Of a stretch of DNA of 64,000 nucleotides, positions 47,042 to 55,207 are shown piece by piece (the stretch's first letter is position 1; each line of letters begins with the position of its first letter). The notes below the pieces were generated by a model. It did no database searches. It was given only the letters and a program-made list of their open reading frames with translations, and had not been told where the DNA came from. The position numbers were made by a program, and so were the translations under genes. This DNA is from VXOZ01 sp965220045. Lineage in GTDB: Bacteria; Chloroflexota; UBA11872; VXOZ01. The stretch spans positions 1,550,001 to 1,614,000 of the forward strand of contig OZ244803.1 of the NCBI GenBank assembly GCA_965220045.1, given 5' to 3'.

Positions 47042-47335
47042 TCATTGCCTGATCTGAAACTCGACGAAAGCTTCAGACTTCGGTTCCCACCTTGTGTCGA
47101 CGAACTCAACTCTGCTCATGAGGGGCCCGGAATGGAGTCGATTCAAGAAAACCTGAAGTACTTCAACCGGCCCCTCGGCGAGAACTTCCACGCTCCCGTC
47201 ACGCGCTTCGTTGCGGACGTATCCCACAAGCCCCAAACCCACTGCGGCACGTTGAGCAAATTGGCGGTACCCCACGCCCTGCACTCTTCCGTAAACGCGG
47301 GCATGCAGACGCTGTCGGTCAGAGGGGTTGCCCAC
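47042..47335 (-). CDS. acyP: Acylphosphatase
   Basis: The 97-residue enzyme hydrolyses acyl phosphates. RVYGRVQGVGYRQFAQRAAVGLGLVGYVRN contains the phosphate-binding loop with catalytic Arg and the following Asn, then DGSVEVLAEGP. The GTG at 47335 has GGGAGG 5 bases upstream and gives the usual length of 90-98; the frame back to 47425 runs into the neighbouring metE-like gene. It forms part of the leftward run with a 37-base gap from that gene. Confidence 0.92.
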   Translation of the reverse strand: MGNPSDRQRLHARVYGRVQGVGYRQFAQRAAVGLGLVGYVRNEARDGSVEVLAEGPVEVLQVFLNRLHSGPLMSRVEFVDTRWEPKSEAFVEFQIRQ

Positions 47336-47372
47336 GCTTCCCTCCCGGTACCTTGCTTCTATTGGAAGCGGC

Positions 47373-48353
47373 TTACGCGTTGTCCAAGCCGAGTTCCTGG
47401 CGCACTTCGCCGACTGCATCCACAATTACGGAGAGTTTAGCCTGCGCTTCGTCCACTGTTCGGGTCTTGAGGCCGCAATCGGGATCGATATAGAGCCGGT
47501 CGGCGGGCACGACCTGCAAACCCTTGTAGATTCCGGCTTTGACTTGCTCCTTATTCTCAATCACGTGGCTGTGCACGTCTACTACCCCCATAGCGAGTTT
47601 CTTTGTAAACGGCGCCCGGGACTTGAAGAGGTCCAGGAGATCAAAGTCGCTGTTTGCCATCTCCAGGTCGATCACGTCCACCGGAATATCCAGCATCTTG
47701 GGATAGATGGCCTCAAAGTCGCCATAGCAGATGTGTGTGCCGGTCGTTGCCTGAATGCCATCAACTACCACACCCATCGCGCGAATTGCCAACGGCAGGT
47801 CTTCCGGCCGCGTGGAAACTGCCGGCTCGTCAACTTGAATGTACTGCGCGCCGGCCTTTTCGAGATCCACCACCTCTTCGTGAAGCACCTCCGCCATAGC
47901 CAGCACGAATTCTTCCTGCGAATCGTAATAGTTGTTGTAGGACCACTCAGCCATCGTGTAGGGACCGGTAATCATGCCCTTTACGGGCCTATCGGTCAAA
48001 CTCTGCGCAAATTGCCACCAGTCAAGCGTAAACGACTTTACCCGCTTCAGCGGTCCCACTGCGATCGGCTTCCGATAGTAGCGGTTTCCATACGAGCGCA
48101 CGAGGCCGCTGATCTCCATGCCTTCCATAGTTTCGGCAAAAAACGTTGCCATATCGCCTCGGTACATCTCGGAGTCTACGACTATGTCGAGTCCCAATTC
48201 ATTTTGAAAGTCGACCCAGAACTCAGTGTACTTGCGCTCCAGCGTCACCAATTCCTCGTGGGGCAACTTGCCACGCGTATAGTCCGTACGCGCCTTCGCA
48301 AGCGCTCGCGGCTTCGGCAAACTCCCAACCTGGGTTGTCCATAGACCTTCCAT
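47373..48353 (-). CDS. MetE C-terminal-like methyltransferase with zinc ligands
   Basis: The 326-residue protein matches only the catalytic half of cobalamin-independent methionine synthase. Zinc ligands are in place: H207 and C209 in THICYGDF, E231 in VIDLEMANSD and C293 in DPDCGLKTR. YIQVDEPAVS (about 171-180) is the substrate block. The N-terminal half needed to bind polyglutamyl methyltetrahydrofolate is absent, as in the short core-MetE proteins of archaea and some Chloroflexota, where methylcobalamin-type donors have been proposed. It starts 2 bases after the stop of a zinc-less paralogue, so both are made together. Confidence 0.88.
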   Translation of the reverse strand: MEGLWTTQVGSLPKPRALAKARTDYTRGKLPHEELVTLERKYTEFWVDFQNELGLDIVVDSEMYRGDMATFFAETMEGMEISGLVRSYGNRYYRKPIAVGPLKRVKSFTLDWWQFAQSLTDRPVKGMITGPYTMAEWSYNNYYDSQEEFVLAMAEVLHEEVVDLEKAGAQYIQVDEPAVSTRPEDLPLAIRAMGVVVDGIQATTGTHICYGDFEAIYPKMLDIPVDVIDLEMANSDFDLLDLFKSRAPFTKKLAMGVVDVHSHVIENKEQVKAGIYKGLQVVPADRLYIDPDCGLKTRTVDEAQAKLSVIVDAVGEVRQELGLDNA

Positions 48354-48355
48354 TG

Positions 48356-49333
48356 TTATGCAACGGCCTCCTGAGCTTTCTTAACTGCACGAACCATGTT
48401 CTCTAACTTGCCGTATGCCGTTTCTCTCGGCAGAAACTCCAAGCCGGTATTCGGGCTGATGGCCAGTCGGTCTTTGGAAACGTGCTGAGCCACCCACTGG
48501 GCGGTATCCAAGACCGCGTCTTCAGTTTCCATGCGCACATTGCGCGCGTCAATCATGCCGAGTATTAGGTCCTTATCAGCGGGAAAATCCGGAATCAGCG
48601 TGCCATTCTGCTTGCCTTGAACCATGTCCAGTCCGAAGCCCTGGAACGGCAAGGCAAAGAAGTCGTGCAGACCAACCGCGTCACCGAAATCCGTACGCAG
48701 AAGGGTCGTGGCTCCCACGCCATCCATGAGCACGTCCATGGCTTCCTGGAAGATCCCCCAGTCGTCCTTGTAGCGGTGCCACACGATGGCCGGTTCGTCG
48801 ACTTGAATGAGCGGGGCATCAGTTGCCGCCAGAGCCTTCATCTCTTGATTCAACGCGCGCGCCGAATCCATCACGAGCGACTTCAGGTCAGCGTACACTC
48901 CTGGCAACGACAACTTGGCAATGGTGTAGGGCCCCGTAACCACCGGCTTCACCGGCGCGGCGGCACAATCGCGGGCAAACTCATAGTCGCGCACAAGGAT
49001 TGGCTCGTGCCACTCGACTTGCGCTGTTGCTTCCGGCTGGCGGTAGAACGTGTTTGTATCGAAGTAGCGGATGAGACCGCCAATCTCAAAGCCCTTTAGA
49101 CGGCCTGCAATGTATGTCACGGGATCTTGCCACCGGATTTGACCGTCCGTGATCATGTCAATGCCAGCACGCTGCTGCTCGCCGATCACTTCAACGGTAA
49201 CGTCATCTGCCGCCGAGGCGAGCTCTTCGGCCGATATGCGACCTCTGTCAAAGGAGGCTATGGCACGGCGCAATGACTGGCCGCCGGGCCTATTGGCGAC
49301 TTTTGGATAGTTTCCTGGAACCGTACTGATCAT
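48356..49333 (-). CDS. MetE-like paralogue lacking zinc ligands
   Basis: The 325-residue protein has the same barrel landmarks as its neighbour: DMITDGQIRWQDPVTYIAG, VTGPYTIAKLSLP, LIQVDEPAIVWHR and LAISPNTGLEFLPRE. However, HxC is replaced by the segment TLLRTDFGD and the final Cys by Asn (SPNTG). It therefore probably cannot activate a thiol. It may bind methyl donor or partner with the zinc protein, as the N-terminal half of full-length MetE does; this is inference. AGGAG lies upstream of the ATG. It is the first gene of the leftward run. Confidence 0.83.
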   Translation of the reverse strand: MISTVPGNYPKVANRPGGQSLRRAIASFDRGRISAEELASAADDVTVEVIGEQQRAGIDMITDGQIRWQDPVTYIAGRLKGFEIGGLIRYFDTNTFYRQPEATAQVEWHEPILVRDYEFARDCAAAPVKPVVTGPYTIAKLSLPGVYADLKSLVMDSARALNQEMKALAATDAPLIQVDEPAIVWHRYKDDWGIFQEAMDVLMDGVGATTLLRTDFGDAVGLHDFFALPFQGFGLDMVQGKQNGTLIPDFPADKDLILGMIDARNVRMETEDAVLDTAQWVAQHVSKDRLAISPNTGLEFLPRETAYGKLENMVRAVKKAQEAVA

Positions 49334-49771
49334 CTACTGCTCCTGTAGTGCGACTTTTCCTGCATCAGACTATATGGTATGGCACACCGACCTAAAATTC
49401 AAAACCGGCTAGACGTGAAGTTCGTTGGTCCGAGCCTGTTGGCATTGGGTACCAATGCATATCGAACACGGCAGAACATCCTCTGGTGGTTGAGGTTAGT
49501 CGCTGCATCGCGGGGCAAGATCGTGGTACCTCACTCGGTGAGTCTTGAAGCCGGCACCTGATTGCGGGAATCTTCATCGAGTGACAGCATTTGCGCTCTA
49601 AGCTATGCTAGGGACACAACACCGCATGGAGTCACAGAACTCTTGCCGTAGCATAGCAAGTGTGAATCAAGAGCCGCCTTAAGACGATACCGACCAATTG
49701 CATGCACGGACTCGGCCGCTGAGCGGTGGCCGGACGTTGGCGGTATGTTTTGCAGAAAGGACCACGCTACC
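49334..49771. other. 438-base divergent intergenic region
   Basis: The region separates the MetE-like run (-) from the enolase-superfamily gene (+). Apart from the minus-strand promoter at 49374-49402 no gene, hairpin or riboswitch fold was recognised. In particular no SAM or cobalamin riboswitch motif was seen ahead of the MetE-like genes. Confidence 0.4.
49374..49402 (-). promoter_or_regulatory. Sigma-70-type promoter for the MetE-like/acyP/acpS/nnr run
   Basis: On the minus strand TTGAAT (49397-49402) and TACCAT (49374-49379) are separated by exactly 17 bases. The leader to the ATG at 49333 would be only about 35 bases, leaving no room for a large leader structure. Confidence 0.5.
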
Positions 49772-50917
49772 GTGCGCATCACCGATGTAGAGACCCATGT
49801 CCTTGGCGACAACTGGCGCAATATCGTATTTGTGCGCGTGCTCACCGATGAAGGTCTGTATGGCATTGGCGAAGCAACCATCCAGAATCGCGATGAGGCT
49901 GTGGTTGCTTACTTGCACGGGGCCAAGAAACGACACATTATCGGTAGCGATCCCTTCAACATCGAAGACCTGTGGCTCCGCATGTATCGTGATGACTTCT
50001 GGCGCGGAGGACCCATAGCCAACACTGCGCTCAGTGCAGTCGAAATCGCGTGTTGGGACATTGTAGGGAAGGCACTGGAGACCCCGGTCTATCGCTTGCT
50101 TGGCGGCCGGTGCCACGAACGCCTCAAGGCCTACGCCAATGGTTGGTACACCGGCGACCGCACGCCGGAAGACTTTGCGCAGCGCGCGAAAACGGTGGTG
50201 CGCAAGGGCTACCGTGCACTGAAGGTGGACCCATTTGGCGCGGGCACGTACGAGATGGAGGCGGAAGAAAAGCGCAAATCAATCGCGCTGGTAGAAGCCG
50301 TCCGCGATGCCGTTGGTCCCGACGTCGAAATCTTCATCGAAATGCACGGTCGCTTTAGTCCCGCAACCGCAATCGAAATCGCTCGCGAGTTGGAGCCCTT
50401 CAAGCCGGGCTGGGTGGAAGAGCCGGTGCCGCCTGAAGACCATGATGCGCTGGAGCGGGCAGCGCGGGACATACACGTGCCGGTGGCAACCGGTGAACGT
50501 CTCTTTACACGCTACGAATATGCGCGCTTCTTTGCGCACAACGTCGTCGACATCGTACAGCCGGACATCATTCACGCCGGCGGCATCATGGAACTCAAGA
50601 AAATCGCCGCCATGGCGGACGCCCACTACGTGATGGTCGCGCCGCATTGTTCCAACGGCCCGGTGTGCACGGCGGCCAGCGTGCACTTCGATTTCTGCAC
50701 GACGAACGTGAAAGTTCAGGAGTGTTTCGACGACTTTGCTCCCGAGTTCGTGCGCGAAGCCGTCATTGGATTCCCAAGAGTTGAAGACGGCTATTTCTCA
50801 CCGCCGGAGGCGCCCGGTCTGGGCATCGACCTGAACCTGGACGTGATCAAGGAACATCCTTACCGATTCGGCCACTTCAACCTCTTTGCAGACGACTGGC
50901 AGCGACGCTCTTACTAG
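49772..50917 (+). CDS. Mandelate racemase/muconate lactonizing-type dehydratase (enolase superfamily)
   Basis: The 381-residue protein has an N-terminal capping domain (RITDVETHVLG) and a barrel with ALKVDPFG (KxD acid-base strand), the metal ligands IEMHGRF (Glu), EEPVPPED (Glu) and TGERLFTR (Glu), and APHCSNGPV with the catalytic His. This His plus KxD pattern fits acid-sugar dehydratases such as galactonate dehydratase more than MLE. The GTG at 49772 gives the canonical start, with AAAGGA about 10 bases before it; the ATG at 49745 would add nine unlike residues. A hairpin follows the stop. Confidence 0.9.
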   Translation: MRITDVETHVLGDNWRNIVFVRVLTDEGLYGIGEATIQNRDEAVVAYLHGAKKRHIIGSDPFNIEDLWLRMYRDDFWRGGPIANTALSAVEIACWDIVGKALETPVYRLLGGRCHERLKAYANGWYTGDRTPEDFAQRAKTVVRKGYRALKVDPFGAGTYEMEAEEKRKSIALVEAVRDAVGPDVEIFIEMHGRFSPATAIEIARELEPFKPGWVEEPVPPEDHDALERAARDIHVPVATGERLFTRYEYARFFAHNVVDIVQPDIIHAGGIMELKKIAAMADAHYVMVAPHCSNGPVCTAASVHFDFCTTNVKVQECFDDFAPEFVREAVIGFPRVEDGYFSPPEAPGLGIDLNLDVIKEHPYRFGHFNLFADDWQRRSY

Positions 50918-51504
50918 CATCCATCCCTCATTCAGTTGAGCTTTGCCAGATCGTGCTGAGTTCAACCCCTTGCCTCTAGGGGATCTGGGCAATGGCGGCG
51001 AAGTTGATCATTTTACATGCAGGGCTCTTCGATGCTTCGAGTTCGGGACGCCATTCGTCTGGTTGAGCGAGACGGTTGGAAGCACGTCCACATTCGAGGA
51101 AGCTTCCGCTACCTCCGTCACCACACAGTACTCGGGATAGAAGCCATGGCGGATTAGCTGAGCATGGAACCCACACCAAGAGTTGCGCCAGTGTTCTGAA
51201 ATGGTAAGAATCCAAGATGGGGATTCAGATCTAAGCTGCACCTTTGCCATAGGGAATACTGAAAACGGCTACCGGCATATGATCCCGACAACGGGACAGT
51301 GTCGCTGCCGCGACTGTGCGGGAAGAAGTGGGCAGATTGACTTGAGAAGGTGTTCTTCATCAGGTCGCACTCTTCGGGGTACGAAACGAATCGATGCCGC
51401 AACCTCAGGCAGCGACCGCATTGGCCGACATAGAGGCGTAGATACCAATCGACGTGCCCTACGCCAGTAGGTTGACGTTGGGAGCCTGGCGACAAGACTG
51501 GAAC
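50918..51504. other. 587-base region without a recognised gene
   Basis: A nested hairpin (CCAGATC/GATCTGG outside CCCCT/AGGGG, 50946-50988) lies soon after the dehydratase and could end its transcript. The remaining short frames on both strands show no family likeness, ribosome sites or consistent codon use. Confidence 0.45.
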
Positions 51505-51927
51505 ATGACTATCAACACGGACTTCCTTACTCGGTGTATCCTGACCCTGGAGAGTGCGTTCGCGCAGTTGCAGCAGTTTGAGGCGGACAGCATTGCTTAC
51601 GACATCATGCGGGCTGCGTGTGTTAAGGAATTTGAACTGGTCTTGGAGCAGAGCGGCAGTCTGCTGAGCAAACGGCTAAGGCCCTACTTCGCCAGCAATC
51701 AGCAGGCTGACCGGCTTACCTTCAAGGATCGCTTTCGCCATGCCGCGAAGCACGGCTTGATTTCAGTCGAAACCTGCGAACGCTGGCTCACGTACCGGGA
51801 TATTCGGAACGACACAGCTCACCGCTACGGCGCGGGCTTTGCCGAGACAACGCTCAAGTCGCTGCCCGCGTACATCGTTGACGCCAAAGAACTGGTGCAA
51901 GTCATCGCGGAGAATGTTGATGACTGA
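51505..51927 (+). CDS. HepT-like HEPN ribonuclease toxin
   Basis: The 140-residue all-helical protein carries the HEPN motif R-x4-H-x-Y as R101-NDTA-H106-R-Y108 in YRDIRNDTAHRYG. It matches the HI0074/HepT family (nucleotidyltransferase substrate-binding-like). In type VII toxin-antitoxin systems HepT is an RNase silenced by AMP transfer from MntA onto a Tyr near this motif. Its stop overlaps the MNT partner by 8 bases. The ATG at 51505 is preferred over the upstream frame start at 51454, though no strong ribosome site is visible. Confidence 0.85.
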   Translation: MTINTDFLTRCILTLESAFAQLQQFEADSIAYDIMRAACVKEFELVLEQSGSLLSKRLRPYFASNQQADRLTFKDRFRHAAKHGLISVETCERWLTYRDIRNDTAHRYGAGFAETTLKSLPAYIVDAKELVQVIAENVDD

Positions 51928-52270
51928 ACGACTAGACCTGCCCAACCGCTACCGCCGGCAAATTGAAACGCTACTGCGCAAGCACTTGCCCGGCGTGGAT
52001 GCATGGGCCTACGGCAGCCGTGTCAACGGTAGCAGCCACCCCGGCAGCGATCTCGACCTGGTGCTGCGCACGTCAACGCTGGAACCGATACCGGACAGTT
52101 CGCTCCAAGAGTTTGTCGCGGCATTGGAGCGGTCGAATATTCCCATCCTCGTCCAGGCGCACGACTGGGCGCGCTTGCCGGAGAGCTTCCACCGTGAAAT
52201 CGAACGCGAACACATGGCCCTTGATGTAAAGCGCAACTATCCAACGACTAAGTGTGCGGCGTCTTGGTAA
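51920..52270 (+). CDS. MntA-like nucleotidyltransferase antitoxin
   Basis: The 116-residue minimal nucleotidyltransferase has the GS-x10-D-x-D motif: G32-S33 then D44 and D46 in YGSRVNGSSHPGSDLDLVL. The third carboxylate probably lies in the strand IPILVQAHDW. It begins inside the HEPN gene, which couples translation. By analogy to known HepT-MntA pairs it would AMPylate and inactivate the HEPN RNase. Enzymes of this pair are often mobile and defence-linked; here no other defence gene is adjacent. Confidence 0.87.
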   Translation: MTERLDLPNRYRRQIETLLRKHLPGVDAWAYGSRVNGSSHPGSDLDLVLRTSTLEPIPDSSLQEFVAALERSNIPILVQAHDWARLPESFHREIEREHMALDVKRNYPTTKCAASW

Positions 52271-52416
52271 AATTCAGCGTCCTTGACAAAGCAAAACACG
52301 AAATTCCGAGCGGCGCGCTTGGGGGATGATACGAAATGAGAGAGTTTGCGGGCTGATAGAATGGCAGGCAATGGAATTGCAACAGGGTTTTCCACTCTAC
52401 ATCTGAGGTAGTGTCA

Positions 52417-53589
52417 ATGGTTTACGACCTGATTGTCCGCAACGGCGACATCATCGACCCGGTTGAGAACCGACGTTTCGTAGGCGACATCGGCGTTGCC
52501 GACGGCAAGATCGCAACTTTGACGGAGGGCACGCTCGCGGGCAGCGGTCGGCAGGAGCTCAATGTAGCCGGCCATATCGTAACGCCCGGTCTGGTGGACC
52601 TGCACGGCCACTGCTACTGGGGAGTAGGCGGCACGGGACTGGACCCGGATCTGGTAGGCGCACGCCATGGTGTAACCACCTGGATCGATCCCGGCAGCAG
52701 CGGTGCCGCTACGTTTCCTGCCTTTCGGCGCTTCATCATCGAGCAATCGCAGGTGCGGGTGGTTCCCTTGCTCAATCTCAGCGCCAAGGGTCTCGTGCAT
52801 TGTCAGGATTTCGGCGAACTTTACGACATTCGTTACATCGACTCTGATCTCACTGCCGCCACCATTGAGCGTCACCGCGACCTCATTGCCGGTATCAAAA
52901 TACGCGCGGGTCGCTCCAGCACCGGTCCGATGGGCATGACCCCGCTGTGGATCGGCCGCGAACTCTGCGACCAGCTCTCAATTCCGCTCATGGTGCATAT
53001 TTCGAACGTCGCGCCCACCCTTCAGGAGTTGCTCCCCATACTGCGAAAGGGCGACATCGTCACCCATTGCTTTCACGGCAAGGTGGGAGGGGTATTAATG
53101 CGTGGCCGGGTGCGCGACGAGGCGTGGGCGGCACGCGAGCGCGGCGTGCTCTTCGACATCGGTCACGGCAATAGCAGCTTTTCGTTTCCGGTTACCGAAG
53201 CCGCGCTGGAACAGGGATTTCCGCCGGACTCCATCAGTACAGACTTGCACCAAGTGAGCATTCGCAGCACGGCCCAGAGCTTTCCCCACATAATGTCCAA
53301 GTTTCTCGCCCTCGGCATGGATATCGAGACTGTAGTCCGCCTCAGCACACTCACACCGGCTCAAGCCGTGAACCGCGACCACCTCTGCGGCCGCCTCAGC
53401 GTCGGCGCTCCCGCCGACATTGCGGTATTCGGCATCAACACCGGCCACGTCACCTTCCAAGACCCGCAGGGAGAGGAGCGCGACGGCACGGCAAGGGTAG
53501 AAAACACGCATACAATTGCGAAAGGCGTGCTCCTCGATCGCAGCCGCGATCCGTTGGGCGACAAACCGTTTCCCATGGATACGATTTGA
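52417..53589 (+). CDS. Amidohydrolase/deacetylase-family metallohydrolase
   Basis: The 390-residue protein has a composite beta-sandwich and TIM barrel. Metal ligands are GLVDLHGHCYWG (HxH), GIKIRAGRS (candidate Lys of a carbamylated centre), LMVHISNV (His), VTHCFHGK (His) and ISTDLHQVS (catalytic Asp). LSVGAPADIAVFGI closes the sandwich. It resembles dihydroorotase-like deacetylases of unknown substrate. ATG 52417 has GAGG 8 bases upstream; GTG 52411 is also in frame. The mre11-like gene follows 49 bases later but is functionally unrelated. Confidence 0.87.
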   Translation: MVYDLIVRNGDIIDPVENRRFVGDIGVADGKIATLTEGTLAGSGRQELNVAGHIVTPGLVDLHGHCYWGVGGTGLDPDLVGARHGVTTWIDPGSSGAATFPAFRRFIIEQSQVRVVPLLNLSAKGLVHCQDFGELYDIRYIDSDLTAATIERHRDLIAGIKIRAGRSSTGPMGMTPLWIGRELCDQLSIPLMVHISNVAPTLQELLPILRKGDIVTHCFHGKVGGVLMRGRVRDEAWAARERGVLFDIGHGNSSFSFPVTEAALEQGFPPDSISTDLHQVSIRSTAQSFPHIMSKFLALGMDIETVVRLSTLTPAQAVNRDHLCGRLSVGAPADIAVFGINTGHVTFQDPQGEERDGTARVENTHTIAKGVLLDRSRDPLGDKPFPMDTI

Positions 53590-53638
53590 TGCGTCGCGGG
53601 CAACTGAGCGGGCAGCTCTTCTCCCGTCCCGCAGAGTA

Positions 53639-55201
53639 ATGGGCGTCATGCAAATCAAGTTCCTCCATGCGGCCGACATTCACCTCGGTTACCAGCAATA
53701 CGGCTTGCCTGAGCGCTACGACGACTTCGCTGACGCATTCCAGTGGGTAGTAAACACTGCTCTCGAAGAGCGCGTCGATTTTCTCCTGATCGCGGGAGAC
53801 CTGTTTGAGAAACGCACCCTCGACCCGCGCACGTTACTTATAGCCGTCATCGAATTTGAACGGCTTCAGGAAGCAGGAATCCCCGTCGTCGCCATCGAAG
53901 GCAACCACGAGCGCTCATACGGGGACAGTTTCTCCTGGCTGGAGTACCTCAATCAGAGGGACCTTCTCTATCTGTTGGACTGCTCGCGTCGCGAAGAGAG
54001 TTGGCAGCTCCAGCTGTGGAACCAAGTAGAACGGACCGGAGGGTACGTAGATCTTGCCGGTGCGCGAGTCTACGGCCTCAGATATCAAGGCGCTCAGACC
54101 GGCGCGGCATTGAATGAAATTGGCTCGGCAATTGCCGCTGCCCCACCACATGGCGCGGCGTTCTCCGTATTTGTCGCCCACACTTCTGTGGAAGGCTATT
54201 TCGACCAAGGTCACCCATTCGCGCGCCAGCAGGACTTGGCTTCTCTCCGGCGGTGCATAGACTATCTCGCTCTTGGGCACGTTCACGCGCCGTACAAGGG
54301 CGTTGTCGGCAATGGGGATTGGTTCTACAATCCGGGGAGTCCGGAATCGTGGAGCAGCGAAGAGTGGCAATACCAAAGCAAGGGCGCTTTCCTCGTACAG
54401 GTCGACACCGATCGGGAGCCAACCTTCAAAGCTGAGCCGCGCAACTATCCCGGTCGCCGGCCTTTCGTGCGCATCCGGCAAGAACTGGATGCCTGCCCGA
54501 GCCCGGGTGTGCTCATGAGACTATTGGAGGAGAAGATTCAGCGCGAACCGCTGCCGAGCGCCGTCACAGAGTCGGAGCCGGAGAACGCCACGCCACAGGG
54601 CATTTCAGACAACCAACGCCTTGCAACAAAGTCCCCGGTGGTGGAGATCGTGCTCACTGGTGTCGCACGCTTTGCCCGCACGGAGATCGATACAGCAGCT
54701 ATTGAGCAACTAGCTAGAAAACACTTCGATCCGCTGCTCGTCCGCGTTCGTTCAACCTTGCAGGAAGCCCCAACCAGCGTGGTTGAGGACGGCCATGTCC
54801 TCCCGCGAGAAGTCCTTGAACGCACGGTCATTGAAGACCTCATTCGCGCCGATGATCGCTATGCCTCAGCGGCGGGTGATCTAGGCCAAAGCGCAATTCT
54901 GCTCAAGCAAATGGTCCTCGACGGAGTACCGGCCGCCGAGATTGCAGACGAATTGCAGCGCCGCCTACGTGTGCTTTCAGGTACTGGAAGAGACGGCGTG
55001 CAGGGACAGACCGTGGCTAGCCTGCAGGAACGCACGGCGTCCCAAGGGAGTGGTAAAGACTTGACCGAAAGCGCCCCGGCCGCGCCTCCAGAGAGTGCTG
55101 AAGAGCAGGCGCCGGAGGCACAGCCCGATGAGACCATCGCGCAAGGGTCATTAATCCGGGCCGCTACCACAAGCGATGGGCATTCCAGCTCAACGGACTA
55201 G
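53639..55201 (+). CDS. Mre11/SbcD-family DNA exonuclease
   Basis: The 520-residue nuclease subunit of the double-strand-break complex has phosphoesterase motifs LHAADIHLG, LLIAGDLFEKR, AIEGNHERSYG, FVAHTSVEGYF and LALGHVHAPY in order (residues about 6-210), giving the two-Mn site. A capping region follows. The C-terminal 200 residues hold the Rad50-binding part (about 400-450) and a long Ala/Glu/Ser-rich disordered tail, longer than in E. coli SbcD. The rad50-like gene starts 6 bases after its stop. ATG 53648 is an alternative start. Confidence 0.9.
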   Translation: MGVMQIKFLHAADIHLGYQQYGLPERYDDFADAFQWVVNTALEERVDFLLIAGDLFEKRTLDPRTLLIAVIEFERLQEAGIPVVAIEGNHERSYGDSFSWLEYLNQRDLLYLLDCSRREESWQLQLWNQVERTGGYVDLAGARVYGLRYQGAQTGAALNEIGSAIAAAPPHGAAFSVFVAHTSVEGYFDQGHPFARQQDLASLRRCIDYLALGHVHAPYKGVVGNGDWFYNPGSPESWSSEEWQYQSKGAFLVQVDTDREPTFKAEPRNYPGRRPFVRIRQELDACPSPGVLMRLLEEKIQREPLPSAVTESEPENATPQGISDNQRLATKSPVVEIVLTGVARFARTEIDTAAIEQLARKHFDPLLVRVRSTLQEAPTSVVEDGHVLPREVLERTVIEDLIRADDRYASAAGDLGQSAILLKQMVLDGVPAAEIADELQRRLRVLSGTGRDGVQGQTVASLQERTASQGSGKDLTESAPAAPPESAEEQAPEAQPDETIAQGSLIRAATTSDGHSSSTD

Positions 55202-55207
55202 CGAACC

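Noticed and set aside
47328..48344. Long plus-strand open frame of 338 codons
   Set aside because: It is antisense to the zinc-bearing MetE-like gene, whose motifs are unmistakable; the plus frame shows no family likeness.
49334..49373. Possible SAM or cobalamin riboswitch ahead of the MetE-like genes
   Set aside because: The leader from the predicted start site is only about 35 bases and shows no conserved riboswitch core.
52283..52288. Perfect TTGACA -35 box before the amidohydrolase gene
   Set aside because: No acceptable -10 element lies 16-19 bases downstream.
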